This document shows positions 46,908-55,730 of a DNA stretch of 64,000 bases, in pieces. The stretch comes from CBDBND01 sp965262665 (GTDB lineage Bacteria; Pseudomonadota; Alphaproteobacteria; Rhodospirillales; Rhodospirillaceae). The notes beneath the pieces were generated by a model. The model worked only from the letters and a program-made list of their open reading frames with translations, was not told the DNA's origin and ran no database searches. The stretch lies in the NCBI GenBank assembly GCA_965262665.1, contig CBDHFR010000002.1:372001-436000 (forward strand), read 5' to 3'. A program made the position numbers and the translations under genes. Each line of letters starts with the position of its first letter. The first letter of the stretch is position 1.

Positions 46908-48148
46908 ATGACCGTAAGTAAACTTTCTCTTGCAAAGGACAAGATTAAGGTTCTTCTTTTGGAGAATGTCCACAAAAAGCCGTGGAATTGTTTGAACGCC
47001 ACGGATATCACCACATCGAACAGCTGGGTGATGCTTTGGACGAGGCGGAGCTCAAGTCGAAAATTATCGACGCCCACATGATCGGTATACGGTCCAGGAC
47101 CCAGTTGTCGGAAAACGTAATGGCGGCTGCAGAAAAACTCATGGTCATCGGGTGTTTTTGTATCGGGACCAACCAAGTCGATACCCTCAATACAAAAATG
47201 AAGGGTATTCCCGTATTCAACGCCCCTTATTCGAATACCCGATCGGTTGCAGAATTGGTTTTGGCCGAAGCCATTATGTTGTTCCGTGGCAGGCCTAAAA
47301 AATCGTGGCTGGCGCATGAAGGAAAGTGGCAAAAAACCGCAAAAGGGTCCCATGAAATTCGCGGAAAGACGCTCGGCATAGTGGGATACGGCCACATTGG
47401 CACCCAGCTGTCGATCCTCGCCGAAGCCCTTGGTATGCGTGTCGTTTTTTACGACATCGTGGAGAAGCTGGCGCTCGGTAACGCAATGCCCATCCGCGAT
47501 TTGAAAGAATTACTCGCGAGTTCTGACGTTGTTTCTCTCCATGTTCCGGCCACGGATCTCACCGCAGGTATGATGGATGAAAGTCACTTGCGGGCCATGA
47601 AGAAAGGCGCTCACCTCATTAACGCGTCTCGTGGCAATGTTGTTGATGTTGACGCGCTCGCATCCTGCCTCCGTGATGGCCACCTGGGCGGTGCTGCAAT
47701 TGATGTTTTCCCCAAGGAACCAGCATCCCCTGAAGAGTCCTTTGAAAGCCGTCTAAAGGGGCTGAAAAACGTTATCCTGACTCCTCATATAGGTGGCAGC
47801 ACAGTAGAAGCGCAAGCAAACATTGGCTCCGAAGTGGCCGATAAACTGATCAAGTACTCTGATAACGGGTCGACCATTGGGTCCGTTAACTTTGTCGAAG
47901 TGGCTCTACCGCCGCAACAGGATGCGATCCGGTTCATGCACATCCATCGTGACGTGCCCGGGGTACTTTCCAAAATCAATCACGTTTTTTCCAGCCGAGA
48001 GATCAACATCTCTGGTCAATACCTGAGGACTGACGGAGAGATCGGTTATGTGGTCACCGATGTAATCGGAAATCTTGAAATCGGCATGGGTATTCGCCGT
48101 GATCTCGCCGGCATCGAGGGCACGGTGCGAGCACGGTTTCTCTATTGA
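46908..48148 (+). pseudogene. serA: D-3-phosphoglycerate dehydrogenase with one-base deletion near the start
   Basis: The gene is an E. coli-type SerA (about 413 residues): NTRSVAELVLAEAIMLFRGR, nucleotide-binding GIVGYGHIGTQLS, LINASRGNVVDVDALASCL, TPHIGGSTVEAQANIGSEV and a C-terminal ACT domain (MHIHRDVPGVLSKINHVFSS). The start codon at 46908 begins KLSLAKDKIKVLLLENVHKK. At a run of five A (about 46972-46977) the frame is lost; six A would give HKKAVELFERHGYHH and restore a 414-codon gene. SerA begins serine synthesis. Inactivation would make the cell depend on external serine, unless polymerase slippage at the A run rescues expression. Confidence 0.8.
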
Positions 48149-48162
48149 TCAACCGCATCTGT

Positions 48163-48554
48163 TCAGGCGCAGACTTCAAGAATTGGCGGGATTGTTTCAC
48201 AACTATCCTCAGGCACTGGAAATACCTCACCCAAAAGATGCCGCCATTCCAACGCTGTTTTTTGAGGATCTTGCACAACTGACTGTTCGGCGAGGGTCGC
48301 CCGCCAATAGGCCGCTTTGGCATGACTGTGCCAAGAGTCGTCAACGAATAGGCTGGTATAGGCGCCGGGCGCCGTGATGTCTCCCGGAGTCTTTGAGCGT
48401 CCCCATGCGGCAAAGGCCCGGAAGTCTTCTCGAAGGTTAGGCTGGCGGCGTTGGGTGGCAAAGTAATCTTGCGCAAGCACGTCAAGCGCCAACGACGGAA
48501 TCGGAACTTGAAGTGTTTCGCGCCACGATTTAAGCAGAGTCAACGGCCTTCGGG
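48163..48554 (-). pseudogene. C-terminal relic resembling a CD-NTase/SMODS-type nucleotidyltransferase
   Basis: The readable part begins RRPLTLLKSWRETLQVPIPS and continues LALDVLAQDYFATQ, with a segment AKAAYWRATLAEQSVVQ and, near the end, TALEWRHLLGEVFPVPED. The spacing of LLKxW, IPSxALxVLA, the A-x-x-A helix and the terminal W-x-x-L-G-x-x-FP pattern resembles the C-terminal helical domain of nucleotidyltransferases of the CD-NTase (CBASS) and OAS-like type. The catalytic GS..D half is missing: the frame runs directly into an IS630 end, which supplies the ATG of MEGLLSA. The assignment rests on pattern memory and is tentative. Confidence 0.4.
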
Positions 48555-48657
48555 TCGCCGACAGCAAACCCTCCATTTAAAGCCGGCTTTCTATGAATCA
48601 CATCATTGCGCCATGGGGAATCCCTAAAAGAGAATCAATCTCAACGACCGCTGGTAT
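48555..48657 (-). repeat. Solo IS630 end (~100 bp)
   Basis: The 103 bp match bases about 62038-62140 at the end of the IS630 element almost perfectly (CCCTCCATTTAAAGCCGGC, CATCATTGCGCC, CAACGACCGCTGGTAT). They contain the terminal inverted repeat and the first codons of the transposase. The rest of the element is missing. It separates the nucleotidyltransferase relic from the IS21 copy. Confidence 0.85.
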
Positions 48658-48812
48658 TAAATGCGTCCGCAGACCGGCTGACTTTCAGTTTCGAAGGCAG
48701 AAGATAAAGCACGTCCACAGTCGTTATGGGCGATAAAGCCGTTCGCTTACCCACACTTCCGACTATCAGAGAGTCGCCTGTGACTCCGGCGGCAATCCGA
48801 ATGGGATACCGA

Positions 48813-49787
48813 TCAGCTGCGGCCGGCTGTTTGTTGTTTTCTTCGGCTCTGGTTGAGCCGGTAGCTGTCGCCGTTCATTTCCAGAATATGGACATGGTGG
48901 GTCAGGCGATCGAGCAGTGCGCCGGTTAGCCAACAACACCCTCCACATTGCCCTTGTCGTTGCCCTTACCCGGACGGCCATATCGGTCTTCGCAGAGGTA
49001 ATGGGATTGCAGTTCGCTGAACGACCGGGTTCGTTGCCGCCTGCCATCCGGCAGGATACGTGACGCCAAGCACTTGTCGTTGTCATAAAGGATCGATCGC
49101 GGCACGCCGCCGAAGAAGGCGAAGGCCTTGTTGTGGCCATCCAGCCAGGCTTCCACCGTCGCCGCCGGATAGGCCACGACGAAGCATGCAGCGCTGTGGG
49201 GAAGGGTCATGACAAAGAAATGGGCTCGCAGCTTGACGCCAGCGATGATCGCATCCGACTCGCCGAAATCCGCCTGCGCATGCCCCGGCGCATGCCCCGG
49301 CGGATGTACCAGCGGCACGAACATCTCCCGCAAACGACGGCGCCGTTCGCGGACGTAATCCTTGACGATGGTCTGGCCGCCGGTGAAGCCATGCTCATCG
49401 CGAAGGCGCTCGAATATCCGCTTTGCCGTGTGGCGCTGCTTACGGTGAACCGTGCGGTCCGCTTCCAGAATGCGGTCAATGATATCCGTGAACGGGTCCA
49501 GCTTAGGCCGCTTCGGCGGCTCGCTGCGCCGGTATCCCGGCGGCACCGAGTGCCGCAGCATCTTCTTCACTGTATCGCGCGATAGCCCAAACCGTCTTGC
49601 TGCTTCTCGCTGGCTCAGCTCTTCCACATGGCCCGCCAGTCGCACGGTTAGATAAAGGTCCACCAAGTACATCCTCCCACCTTCCATCCCCAAAAGGATC
49701 GAAGGCTACAGGTGGCAGACTTCTGCGCCGCCCGCGGCCGGGACATTCCCGCCGCTCCCGTGGACTAATTTGTCACCGCCGTTCTCA
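48813..49787 (-). mobile_element. IS21-family element with internal deletion (istA 5' part joined to istB tail)
   Basis: The start end is at 49787 (TGAGAACGGCGGTGACAAATT in minus orientation). istA runs from 49672 or so to 48926, with the HTH and catalytic motifs as in the copy at 22673, and stops at NVEGVVG*. Immediately after, in another frame, comes LTGALLDRLTHHVHILEMNG and DSYRLNQSRRKQQ, the C-terminus of the IstB ATPase, to 48813. The joint GGCTA occurs in both parents, so a deletion between 5-bp repeats is likely. At 49277-49300 the 12-mer CGCATGCCCCGG is doubled, giving PGHAPGHAQADFGE. The far end is not resolved. Confidence 0.85.
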
Positions 49788-49897
49788 GTTGTATGATGTC
49801 TTCCGAAGGCAATGGATCCGCCATGGACTTATGAGAGAGCGCCAGCGGAAAGGTCATGGTGTTCTCACCTTGCCCCCGTGATCTTTGTGAACGAACC

Positions 49898-52800
49898 TTA
49901 AGAACATCCACTTGTCGCTCCGCAGGTGTTGCATTTCAAACACGTGCCATTGCGAATCAACGTGAAATTACCGCATTCTCCACATGCGTCGCCTTCGTAG
50001 CCTTGCATTCGGGCCTCTTGCACGGCTGACGCAGTGTCTTGAACAAAGCTGGCACTGCTCGAATTTTGGACGATCTCTTCCGTGCTTTGACTGGGGCCCT
50101 CACCAACCACCGCATCGAGTGTCAATGTTTCAGTGGTGGAAACTTGTCCATGACTGACACCGTCGCTACGAGCGGTGTTGAGGAAATAAAGATTGCTGGA
50201 TCGAATGAAACCTTGTGAGACGGTTCGTTCAGCAATTTCAAGCAGCTTTTCGGCCGCTTCTCCGTCACCGATCGTATCCGGTGCGGTATCTGCATGTTCG
50301 GCATGACCCAATTCATGACGACCCAAATAGGAAACAGCGAGTTCGCGGAAAATGTAGTCCAAGATCGACGTTGCCATTTTTATGGAACTGTTGCCCTCGA
50401 CCAAGCCGGCTGGCTCAAACCGGGTAAACGTGAAGGCGTCCACATATTCTTCAAGTGGAACGCCATACTGCAGACCAATTGAAATAGCGATGGCGAAATT
50501 GTTCATCAGACTGCGGAAGGCGGCGCCTTCCTTGTGCATATCGATAAAGATCTCACCTAAAGATCCGTCATCATATTCGCCGGTTCGCAAATAGACTTTA
50601 TGGCCACCAACGAGGGCTTTTTGAGTGTATCCCTTTCTCCGATCAGGTAAACGTTCGCGTTCCCGTTGCACAACACGTTCAACGATGCGCTCTGCAATGA
50701 TTTCAGCTCGTGCCGCCGCCGGCAGATCGACAATACCTGCTTCAGCTTCACTTTGATCCAATTCGCCATCAGCCAGCGCATCAAAAATACTCGCTAATAG
50801 CGGCTGCGATAACTTTGAGCCGTCGCGATACAATGCGTTGGCTTTTAAACCCAATCGCCAAGACTGTTCGTAAGCATCACGGCAATCCTCGATGGTCGCG
50901 CTGCCAGGCATGTTGATGGTCTTGGAAATAGCGCCGGATATAAAAGGTTGCGCAGCAGCCATCATCAAAATGTGACTTTTGGCTGACAGCATACGCGTTC
51001 CCAATCGTCCGCATTGATTGGCGCAGTCGAAGATAGGTAAATCTTCCTCTTTTAGGCTTGGAGCACCTTCCAGAGTCATCGCCCCGCAAGCATAGATGTT
51101 CGCCTGATCAATGTCAGTCTCACTGAATCCCAACGCCTTTAGCATGTTGAAATCCAGCCTATCGAGATCCGCAGGATCAAGCCCTAAGCGCTCAACACAA
51201 TATTCTTCCCCAAGTGTGTACTTGTTGAAGACATATTTGATGTCGAACGCATCCGGCAGAGCAGCTTCGATAGCGGCCAGAGCATCGCCATCGAAACCCC
51301 GGTCCATCAGAGCCTTGTGGTGAATGACCGGAGCGCCATCGAGTGTTCCGTGACCCACGGCGTAGGCTTGAATGGTATCAATTTCTAGAGAAGAGTACCC
51401 AAGGGTTTCCAGCGCAATTGGCACAATTCTATTGATGATCTTGAAGTAGCCACCGCCCGAAAGTTTCTTGAACTTGACCAGGGCGAAGTCCGGTTCAATT
51501 CCTGTTGTATCGCAATCCATAACCAAACCGATCGTGCCGGTCGGCGCAATAACTGACACTTGGGCATTGCGGTAACCGTGGGCGCTGCCCACCTCGAGAG
51601 CGCGATCCCAGGCTTGTTTGGCGGCAGTCATGACGGCGGGTTCGGGACAAGCGGCGCCGTTCAGAGGAACGGGCTTAATACTCAGTTTTTCGTATCCGGC
51701 CTGATGACCATAGGCCACACGCCTGTGGTTGCGGATGACCCGAAGCATATCTTCCTTGTTGGCACGATAACCTGGAAACGCTCCTAATTCCTCAGCCATT
51801 TCAGCCGAGGTCACATAGGACGTGCCGGTCATGAGCGCGGTAATGGCCCCGCACAGTCCGCGACCCTCGTCGCTGTCATAAGGTATGCCGTCGGCCATCA
51901 AGAGGCCGCCGATATTGGCATACCCCAAACCAAGTGTTCTGAAGTCGTAAGAGCGTTTGGCGATTTCCTTAGACGGAAACTGCGCCATCAAAACCGATAT
52001 CTCGAGCGCTATGGTCCACAATCGCGTGGCGTGATTGAATCCTTCTACGTCGAAAGACCCATCCTTGCTGCGAAAAGCGAGCAGATTGAGCGATGCAAGA
52101 TTGCACGCCGTGTCATCCAGGAACATGTATTCAGAACACGGATTGGATCCATTGATGCGGCCGGAATTCGGACAGGTATGCCACTCGTTTATGGTTGTGT
52201 CGAACTGAAGACCCGGGTCAGCGCATTGCCAGGCCGCTTCGGCGATCCTATCCCACAGTTCAGTCGCATCGACGGACGCAGCGATTGAACCATCCAATCT
52301 ATTGCGCAAATGCCAGGTCTTGCCATTAAGCGCAGCGTCCAAGAACTCGTTGCTGACACGAACGCTGTTGTTCGAATTCTGACCGGACACTGTACCGTAG
52401 GCTTCGGATTCCCAATCCGTGTCGTAAGTTTCGAACTCAATCTCGGTATAACCTTGGCGCGCAAACTGGAGAGCCCTTTGAACGGCATTCTCTGGGATCA
52501 TCGATTTGCGGGCTGCCCGCACAGCTTTGAGCAAAGCTTCGTTATTGCGGACGTCGAACCGGCTTTCGCTATCAACCCCATCCCAGTGTCGGGTGGCTTG
52601 AAGAATGGCGTTGAGGTGAAGCTCGCACTGTTTGGAACCGACCACCAACGCCGCGACTTTTTGTTCTTCTTTAACTTTCCAGGTGATGAAGGATTCAATA
52701 TCGGGATGATCGACGTCGACGATTACCATCTTGGCCGCGCGGCGTGTCGTCCCACCCGACTTGATGGCTCCGGCCGCGCGATCGCCAATCTTAAGAAAAC

Positions 52801-53566
52801 TCATAAGTCCGGAGGACTGTCCACCGCCTGACAGGCTTTCTCCTTCACCGCGCAGGGCCGAAAAATTTGTTCCCGTACCGGAGCCATATTTGAACAACCG
52901 GGCTTCACGGACCCACAGGTCCATAATGCCGCCCTCATTAACAAGATCGTCAGCTATGGATTGAATGAAACAGGCATGGGGCTGCGGGTGTTCATAGGCG
53001 CTGTCAGATTTTTTGACCCAGCCTGTGCGGTAGTCCACCAAGAAATGCCCTTGGGCGGGGCCGTCGATGCCATAGGCCCAATGCAGTCCCGTGTTAAACC
53101 ACTGCGGCGAATTCGGTGCAGCCATTTGCTGGCACAACATGTACCGCATTTCGTCGTAGAACGCCACGGCATCGCCCTCGCTATCAAAATACCCGCCTTT
53201 CCAGCCCCAATAGGCCCAGGTTCCAGCCAGGCGGTCAAAAACCTGCCTGACATCGGTCTCGCCCGTATATCTGTCTTTGGGTTTCAGCCGTTTTAAGGCG
53301 CGATGGTCAGGTTCTCGACGCCACAGCAATTCGGGAACATCTGAGTCCTTGACCGCTTTCAATTTGGCGGGGATCCCAGCCCTGCGGAAGTATTTTTGGG
53401 CCAAGACGTCGATGGCAACCCGTGACCAGCTCTTGGGCGCAATGATGTCGGCCTGAGCGAACACGACCGAACCATCCGGGTTCCTGATCTCACTTTTGAG
53501 GGTCTGAAACGCGATTTCTGCGTACGGCGATGTGCCAACTTGCGTAAACCGGCGGGTAATCCGCAT
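49898..53566 (-). CDS. nrdJ: Vitamin B12-dependent (class II) ribonucleotide reductase
   Basis: The 1222-residue enzyme makes deoxyribonucleotides with adenosylcobalamin. It shows NSPQWFNTGLHWAYG near residue 150, HACFIQSIADDLVNEGGI near 200, GSGTGTNFSALRGEGE, INGSNPCSEYMFLDDTACNL near 480 (active-site Cys region) and PTGTIGLVMDCDTTGIEPDF. The C-terminus has a zinc-type Cys cluster, CGECGNFTLIRNGTCLKCNTCG. Length and domains are those of the long NrdJ form. No nrdA/B or nrdD is in the window. Two candidate NrdR boxes lie 140-215 bp upstream. The gene is intact. Confidence 0.93.
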   Translation of the reverse strand: MRITRRFTQVGTSPYAEIAFQTLKSEIRNPDGSVVFAQADIIAPKSWSRVAIDVLAQKYFRRAGIPAKLKAVKDSDVPELLWRREPDHRALKRLKPKDRYTGETDVRQVFDRLAGTWAYWGWKGGYFDSEGDAVAFYDEMRYMLCQQMAAPNSPQWFNTGLHWAYGIDGPAQGHFLVDYRTGWVKKSDSAYEHPQPHACFIQSIADDLVNEGGIMDLWVREARLFKYGSGTGTNFSALRGEGESLSGGGQSSGLMSFLKIGDRAAGAIKSGGTTRRAAKMVIVDVDHPDIESFITWKVKEEQKVAALVVGSKQCELHLNAILQATRHWDGVDSESRFDVRNNEALLKAVRAARKSMIPENAVQRALQFARQGYTEIEFETYDTDWESEAYGTVSGQNSNNSVRVSNEFLDAALNGKTWHLRNRLDGSIAASVDATELWDRIAEAAWQCADPGLQFDTTINEWHTCPNSGRINGSNPCSEYMFLDDTACNLASLNLLAFRSKDGSFDVEGFNHATRLWTIALEISVLMAQFPSKEIAKRSYDFRTLGLGYANIGGLLMADGIPYDSDEGRGLCGAITALMTGTSYVTSAEMAEELGAFPGYRANKEDMLRVIRNHRRVAYGHQAGYEKLSIKPVPLNGAACPEPAVMTAAKQAWDRALEVGSAHGYRNAQVSVIAPTGTIGLVMDCDTTGIEPDFALVKFKKLSGGGYFKIINRIVPIALETLGYSSLEIDTIQAYAVGHGTLDGAPVIHHKALMDRGFDGDALAAIEAALPDAFDIKYVFNKYTLGEEYCVERLGLDPADLDRLDFNMLKALGFSETDIDQANIYACGAMTLEGAPSLKEEDLPIFDCANQCGRLGTRMLSAKSHILMMAAAQPFISGAISKTINMPGSATIEDCRDAYEQSWRLGLKANALYRDGSKLSQPLLASIFDALADGELDQSEAEAGIVDLPAAARAEIIAERIVERVVQRERERLPDRRKGYTQKALVGGHKVYLRTGEYDDGSLGEIFIDMHKEGAAFRSLMNNFAIAISIGLQYGVPLEEYVDAFTFTRFEPAGLVEGNSSIKMATSILDYIFRELAVSYLGRHELGHAEHADTAPDTIGDGEAAEKLLEIAERTVSQGFIRSSNLYFLNTARSDGVSHGQVSTTETLTLDAVVGEGPSQSTEEIVQNSSSASFVQDTASAVQEARMQGYEGDACGECGNFTLIRNGTCLKCNTCGATSGCS

Positions 53567-53703
53567 GAAAGTCCCCTCTGGCGCCCAAGTTGTTGCCCTG
53601 CGCGAACGGCCGAAAGTCGGAATCCGCGCCTATTCGCGCCTATCCATGGCGCACCAGACACTTAATGCGATTCAAGCATGCCCCTCAGCCCATCGCACCT
53701 GTA

Positions 53704-53781
53704 ACGCTACATTTAGTGGTACGTTCACAGGTCACCACAAGAGTATGGAAATGAGCCCGGCCTTTCAACTATATTTTGTGT
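53704..53781 (-). promoter_or_regulatory. Two candidate NrdR boxes upstream of nrdJ
   Basis: ACGCTACATTTAGTGG (53704-53719) and CAACTATATTTTGTGT (53766-53781) both resemble the NrdR consensus of the form acaCwAtATatwGtGt. Their start-to-start distance of 62 bp is close to six helical turns, as expected for cooperative NrdR binding. The rest of 53567-53968 shows no gene. The element is reported on the nrdJ strand, but it also lies upstream of the NDUFA12-type gene. Confidence 0.5.
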
Positions 53782-53968
53782 TCATGGGCAGAAAAATAAA
53801 TATATTCCGCTATGTTACGGGACCAGGGCGGTATGGCGGAGCGGTCAGTTAGGTTAATCCTGAGTCAGATCAGAGGGTGCCGGAGGCGCTGGACCTATCT
53901 CCGGAAAGCCGCCATATTCGCGACGCATAGGGTGGTTTCAACCAAATGAGCCCAAGAAAGACGGTGCG

Positions 53969-54319
53969 ATGGAATTAGGAACGTGGATCTATACCAAGCT
54001 TAGGGGCCAGAAAGTCGGAGAAGACGCCTTTGGTAACGTCTATTACCGGTCTTCCCGTAAGCGCGCGGGTAATCGCGAGGAACGTTGGGTGATTTTTGCC
54101 GGCGACGCCGAGGCGTCAAAGGTCCCGGCAGAGTGGCATTCGTGGCTACATCACACCACCGATGAACCCATCGAAACACCGGCTAAGGGGTGGCAAAAGC
54201 CGCATCAGTCCAATCCGACCGGAACGGAAAACGCCTACCTGCCGCCGGGTCACGATCGCCGCGGCGGGCAACGGGCTCCTGCGACCGGCGATTACGAAGC
54301 GTGGACGCCAGATGCCTAA
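53969..54319 (+). CDS. NDUFA12-family NADH dehydrogenase accessory protein
   Basis: The 116-residue protein matches the NDUFA12/B17.2 family: KLRGQKVGEDAFGNVYYRSS, RWVIFAGDAEASKVPAEWHS and WLHHTTDEPI, followed by a Pro-rich tail with KGWQKPHQSNPTGTENAYLP. In alphaproteobacteria it is an accessory subunit of respiratory complex I or its assembly factor. It overlaps the start of the first MCE gene by 8 bp, so the genes are coupled. This synteny with mlaD and DUF2155 is typical for the class. Confidence 0.9.
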   Translation: MELGTWIYTKLRGQKVGEDAFGNVYYRSSRKRAGNREERWVIFAGDAEASKVPAEWHSWLHHTTDEPIETPAKGWQKPHQSNPTGTENAYLPPGHDRRGGQRAPATGDYEAWTPDA

Positions 54320-54812
54320 CCGCACCCAGCGGGAATTATGGGTAGGATCGCTGGCGGCTGCATTTCTCACCATTGTTTTTGCGTTTACGGCCTTCAATCC
54401 CGGTCAACAGGCAAGCAGTCAAGGTGAGGCATTTCTGTTGAAAGCGGAATTCAATCGGATTGATGGACTAACGGTCGGCAGTCCCGTGCGGCTTGCCGGT
54501 GTCGATGTCGGCCAGGTAAATGCGTTAAACCTCACTGAGGAGGGGCGTGCGGAAGTTGAGTTGGTTCTGTTCAACACTGAACTGCCCATTCCCACCGACA
54601 CCGCCGCTGTCATCGAAACCGACGGTCTTTTCGGTGACAAATACGTCGAACTTCATCCCGGCGGTGAATTAGATAATTTTCAATCCGATCAGCGGCTCTC
54701 CTACACCCAAGATTCCGTTGTGCTGGAGAGTCTTTTAAACCAAATTGTTTCGCGCGCTAGGGCGCAAAGAGAGTCGGCTTCTGGGTCAATGGGTCAGGGA
54801 GAAGAACCGTGA
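54312..54812 (+). CDS. MCE-domain (MlaD-like) protein, first of a tandem pair
   Basis: The 166-residue protein has an N-terminal membrane anchor (about residues 9-28, VGSLAAAFLTIVFAFTAF) and one MCE domain: LKAEFNRIDGLTVGSPVRLA, GVDVGQVNALNL, IPTDTAAVIETDGLFGDKYV and ELHPGG. MlaD proteins form periplasmic hexamers in the phospholipid transport pathway. The start at 54312 overlaps the previous stop. Its stop overlaps the GTG start of the second MCE gene (GTGA). Other mla genes are not in the window. Confidence 0.85.
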   Translation: MPNRTQRELWVGSLAAAFLTIVFAFTAFNPGQQASSQGEAFLLKAEFNRIDGLTVGSPVRLAGVDVGQVNALNLTEEGRAEVELVLFNTELPIPTDTAAVIETDGLFGDKYVELHPGGELDNFQSDQRLSYTQDSVVLESLLNQIVSRARAQRESASGSMGQGEEP

Positions 54813-55261
54813 AACGGAACCCCATTGAAACCGTGTTGGGTGCTGTTGTTCTTGTGATTGCCGGTATGTTTCTTGCGCTTGCCTATTCGTCGGCGCGGAT
54901 TGCAACTACAGAAGGCTATGAGATCACGGCGACATTTCTGAAAGTTGGCGGACTTCAAGTCGGCAGTGATGTCCGGATCAGCGGTATCAATGTTGGCACC
55001 GTATCCGGGCAATCATTGAACAGTGAAACATATGAAGCTGAAGTGACTATGATGATCGATCCATCCGTGACCCTGCCGGATGATTCAGTGGCCGCCATCG
55101 TGGGCGATGGTTTGCTGGGTGGAAAGTATGTCGATTTAAGTCCGGGCCAATCTGATCAATTGCTGGCAAATGGTGCGGCCATAACAAACAGCAGAGATTT
55201 TCAGTCACTTGAAGATTTGGTTGGTGAAATCATATTCCTAGCGACTGGTGGTGAGTCCTGA
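54809..55261 (+). CDS. mlaD: MCE-domain (MlaD) protein, second of a tandem pair
   Basis: The 150-residue protein has an N-terminal anchor (ETVLGAVVLVIAGMFLALAY) and the MCE domain YEITATFLKVGGLQVGSDVR, ISGINVGTVSGQSL, LPDDSVAAIVGDGLLGGKYV. It matches the common alphaproteobacterial MlaD of this locus more closely than its neighbour does. It starts with GTG at 54809. Two adjacent MCE genes suggest a duplication and a possible hetero-hexamer. Confidence 0.85.
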   Translation: MKRNPIETVLGAVVLVIAGMFLALAYSSARIATTEGYEITATFLKVGGLQVGSDVRISGINVGTVSGQSLNSETYEAEVTMMIDPSVTLPDDSVAAIVGDGLLGGKYVDLSPGQSDQLLANGAAITNSRDFQSLEDLVGEIIFLATGGES

Positions 55262-55313
55262 ACCAGATCCATCACGCCCGATTGATGCCGTAATCAGCTC
55301 GTAATCGATTGTC

Positions 55314-55730
55314 ATGGAGTCTCTACGTACCCCCGTCAAAGTACTGACCGCCGTGGCCGGTATTTTGGTGACTGGGGTTCTTTTTTTACCCAGCGCTTAT
55401 GCCACTTATGTCCCTACGGACACGGCCGTCCTGCGTTGGTTGGATAAAGTCACCGGCCGGGTCAACACCTTGGACGCGCGGGTTGGGAATACCGTCCGTC
55501 TCGGCACACTATCCATTAGTGTTGAAAACTGCATGACACGGCCTCCCGAGGAGACGCCCGAAAGCGGAGCTTTCCTCCAAATTTGGGAGACCAAACCAGG
55601 CGAGGAGTCGGTGAAAGTATTCTCCGGCTGGATGTTTTCATCAAGCCCGGCGTTATCCGCAATGGATCATCCCGTTTATGACGTTTGGGTGTTGGATTGT
55701 GAAAACAGAAGGCGTTCTATCTCTGAATAG
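55314..55730 (+). CDS. DUF2155-family periplasmic protein
   Basis: The 138-residue protein has a signal peptide (AVAGILVTGVLFLPSAYA). The DUF2155 domain follows: AVLRWLDKVTGRVNTLDARV, GTLSISVENCMTRPPEETPE, AFLQIWETKPGEESVKVFSG, WMFSSSPALSAMDHPVYDVW. The two Cys (in ENCMTR and VLDCEN) are conserved in the family and may form a disulfide. Function is unknown. Its 3' end overlaps the 3' end of aat by 55 bp on the opposite strand, a real convergent overlap since both proteins look complete. Confidence 0.88.
   Translation: MESLRTPVKVLTAVAGILVTGVLFLPSAYATYVPTDTAVLRWLDKVTGRVNTLDARVGNTVRLGTLSISVENCMTRPPEETPESGAFLQIWETKPGEESVKVFSGWMFSSSPALSAMDHPVYDVWVLDCENRRRSISE

Noticed and set aside
53567..53968. 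Cobalamin riboswitch in front of nrdJ
   Set aside because: No B12-box-like sequence was found in the leader on the nrdJ strand.
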